Shown piece by piece: positions 6,094-7,638 of a stretch of DNA of 7,638 nt; position 1 is the stretch's first letter; each line of letters opens with the position of its first letter. This stretch comes from Prevotellaceae bacterium (GTDB taxonomy: Bacteria; Bacteroidota; Bacteroidia; Bacteroidales; UBA932). Location of the stretch: the NCBI GenBank assembly GCA_031289385.1, contig JAITPP010000072.1:1-7638 (forward strand), given 5' to 3'. Below the pieces are notes generated by a model that was not told the origin of the DNA, did not search any database, and was given only the letters and a program-made list of their open reading frames with translations. Made by a program: the position numbers and the translations under genes.

Positions 6094-7434
6094 TCATAAA
6101 TCATATTTCAAGCCGATATTTAAACCTATATTAAAAGGTTTTTCGGTTCGGAAACTCATGGGTTGGCGATTGTCTTTTAGATAATATACTGCGTTTGGCT
6201 CTGCATAAATTCCTATGTTTTTTGTAAAATTGAACGATAATCCCAAACCCGCATTTGCCGAAAACTGTAATCCGCGCACGCTGCCGCTCTCGGTATTTTG
6301 TATTTTCTGCAAGTCCTTTGTTATTCCCGATTCTTTGTATTTATACGCTACGCCTTTTTCTGCAATAAATTCGCCTGAAAGATATATGTTAAATTTATTC
6401 TTTCTCCACAATAAAAATTCTGCGCCTAACGGTATGCCAACATAATGAATTTGTTGTTGTTGCTTTAATGCGTCATCGCTGTGTTCCGACACAAAATATG
6501 AATATGATAAGCCTGTTTTTAGTTTTATGCGTTCGCCAATATTTTTCTTGATGCGTATGCCAAAATTCATTGGACGTTTATGTTTCAAATTTGTTTTATC
6601 GCCTGAAAGATACTGTGTTGCAGCCAAACTTTTTTGTCCGTAATCTACCGGTGTTGCTGCTAAAAACGAGTCTTTCATATCATTAGCAGCAGATGATTGT
6701 TTTGTCCACGAATTATTAATAAAATCGCTTGTAACAGAACTACTTCCTATATTTTGCCCCGATTCAAAAGCCAATGTCAATTTATGGCTATTTTTTTCTT
6801 TTTGATTTTCGGTGTCGGGTTGATTCCACCATTCATCATTGGTATTTAGTGGTTTAGTATTTTTATTGTTTGCAGGTTGTTCTGTTTTTTGTTTATCATC
6901 AATATTTGATGTTTCGGGTTTTTCGGGAGATGTATTTGTTTGCAATTTATCATTTTTTTCATCTGTAATATTGTTATTACTAATGTTTTTATGTTGATGC
7001 AAATCACTATCTGCATTATTTTTATCTGATGTTGTATTAGTGTTAGTATTAAAATTGGTATTTGGGTTTGTATTTTTGCTTATTTGTGTTTTTTGATTTC
7101 CGATAATTGTATTATCATTTTCTGCAACAATCTGATTTTGATTATCTTTTGTTGTTTCAATATTTTCGTCAGTTTTTATTGTTTGTGTATTATCATTTGT
7201 TTTTGCAATTATATTATCATTAGTATCGGATGTATCGGGTTTTAGCAAAAACATGATAATCAGCAATGCAGCAACGATTCCCGTTGTTCCGTAGAAATAA
7301 AACAAAGGAATAATTTTGCGCCTGCGTTTTTTATTAAGTTGCTCACTTATAATATCCCAATCGGATTGCCGAACTTCGGTTTCGTGATTGTAAAGTTTAC
7401 TGTGAAACAATTCTTTTAATTTATCGTTGCTCAT
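6094..7434 (-). CDS. Single-pass membrane protein with Asn/Thr-rich linker and outer-membrane beta-barrel-like C-terminus
   Basis: This is a 446-residue protein of the kind found next to ECF sigma genes in Bacteroidetes. Residues 1-40 are a charged, probably cytoplasmic segment (KLKELFHSKLYNHE, SDWDIISEQL, then KKRRRK). Residues about 41-64 form one hydrophobic helix. Residues about 65-215 are a low-complexity stretch rich in Asn, Thr, Asp, Lys and Gln. Residues about 218-446 alternate polar and hydrophobic residues, with strands such as KLKTGLSYSYF, YVGIPLGAEF, FNIYLSGEF and FSANAGLGLSFNF, ending NIGLNIGLKYDL, like barrel domains of the OMP_b-brl family. There is no cleavable signal peptide. 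ATG at 7434 is 13 nt after the sigma gene stop, so the two are probably one operon. I infer that the N-terminus restrains the sigma factor. That role and the barrel's location are unproven. Confidence 0.82.
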   Translation of the reverse strand: MSNDKLKELFHSKLYNHETEVRQSDWDIISEQLNKKRRRKIIPLFYFYGTTGIVAALLIIMFLLKPDTSDTNDNIIAKTNDNTQTIKTDENIETTKDNQNQIVAENDNTIIGNQKTQISKNTNPNTNFNTNTNTTSDKNNADSDLHQHKNISNNNITDEKNDKLQTNTSPEKPETSNIDDKQKTEQPANNKNTKPLNTNDEWWNQPDTENQKEKNSHKLTLAFESGQNIGSSSVTSDFINNSWTKQSSAANDMKDSFLAATPVDYGQKSLAATQYLSGDKTNLKHKRPMNFGIRIKKNIGERIKLKTGLSYSYFVSEHSDDALKQQQQIHYVGIPLGAEFLLWRKNKFNIYLSGEFIAEKGVAYKYKESGITKDLQKIQNTESGSVRGLQFSANAGLGLSFNFTKNIGIYAEPNAVYYLKDNRQPMSFRTEKPFNIGLNIGLKYDL

Positions 7435-7447
7435 ATTTTTATGATAT

Positions 7448-7638
7448 TTATTTATATATTAATTTTATTTTTTCTTGTAATAAAGTTCTTGCTCTGAAAT
7501 AGTTGGCGCGTGATGTTGAACATGCAATTCCAAGTATTTTTGCAATTTCTTCGTGCGAATAACCTTCAATTGCATGAAGATTAAATACACTGCGAAACGG
7601 CGATGGTAGTTCTTTTATACAATTCATTAATTCATTCG
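7448..7638 (-). CDS. ECF-type RNA polymerase sigma factor, C-terminal part (region 4)
   Basis: Only the last 62 codons are in the window; the 5' end lies to the right. The visible text carries sigma region 4, which contacts the -35 element: ELPSPFRSVFNLHAIEGYSH, then EEIAKILGI, STSRANYFRARTLL and a short Lys-rich tail. The helix-turn-helix is complete: GYSHEEIAKILGI is the first helix and turn, and STSRANYFRAR the recognition helix. The stop TAA is at 7448-7450, 13 nt before the start of the barrel protein gene, which suggests co-transcription. ECF factors paired with membrane proteins usually respond to envelope or extracellular signals. Region 2 and any group assignment are outside the window. 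Confidence 0.93.
   Translation of the reverse strand, partial: NELMNCIKELPSPFRSVFNLHAIEGYSHEEIAKILGIACSTSRANYFRARTLLQEKIKLIYK

Overview
The window looks like a chromosomal segment from a low-GC member of the Bacteroidetes, probably Bacteroidales-like. Three things point that way. Genes are moderately AT-rich while the spacers are extremely AT-rich. There is a good TAnnTTTG-type -7 promoter element and no clear Shine-Dalgarno sites. The gene content is also typical: a glucosaminidase/LysM protein, and an ECF sigma factor followed by a membrane-anchored protein with an outer-membrane beta-barrel-like C-terminus. No tRNA, rRNA, CRISPR array or transposase gene was found.

Layout, left to right. 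(1) 3-1613 (+): most of an EttA-type ABC-F translation factor, interrupted by an in-frame TAA at 696-698 where E. coli EttA has Glu. (2) 1618-1740: a strictly phased array of 17 heptamers. (3) about 1717-2521 (+): an ADP-ribosylglycohydrolase (DraG-like) gene with no ATG at the expected start and a one-base insertion at 2308/2309. (4) 2521-2611: a decayed stretch of similar heptamers. (5) 2606-3322 (-): an intact DUF5131 (phage Gp37/Gp68-like) protein with a CX6CX2C motif. (6) 3323-3696: a gene-free spacer with short direct repeats. (7) 3697-4182 (-): cytidine deaminase cdd, divergent from (8) 4296-5282 (+): a secreted glucosaminidase with LysM. (9) 5283-6093: about 0.8 kb without genes, holding one GC-richer island and one large imperfect inverted repeat. 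(10) 7448-7638 and 6094-7434 (-): the C-terminal end of an ECF sigma factor and, 13 nt downstream, its probable partner, a single-pass membrane protein with a long Asn/Thr-rich linker and a beta-barrel-like domain.

The genes do not form one pathway. Translation control (ettA), ADP-ribose removal, pyrimidine salvage (cdd), cell-wall cleavage and envelope signalling sit side by side. The clearest functional unit is the sigma factor/barrel pair, which may link the state of the envelope to transcription. The most striking anomaly is that the two leftmost genes both carry one-base lesions while the genes to the right are intact. This is either real gene decay around a heptamer-repeat region or local sequence error. 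I see nothing that clearly forms a new defence or mobile system.
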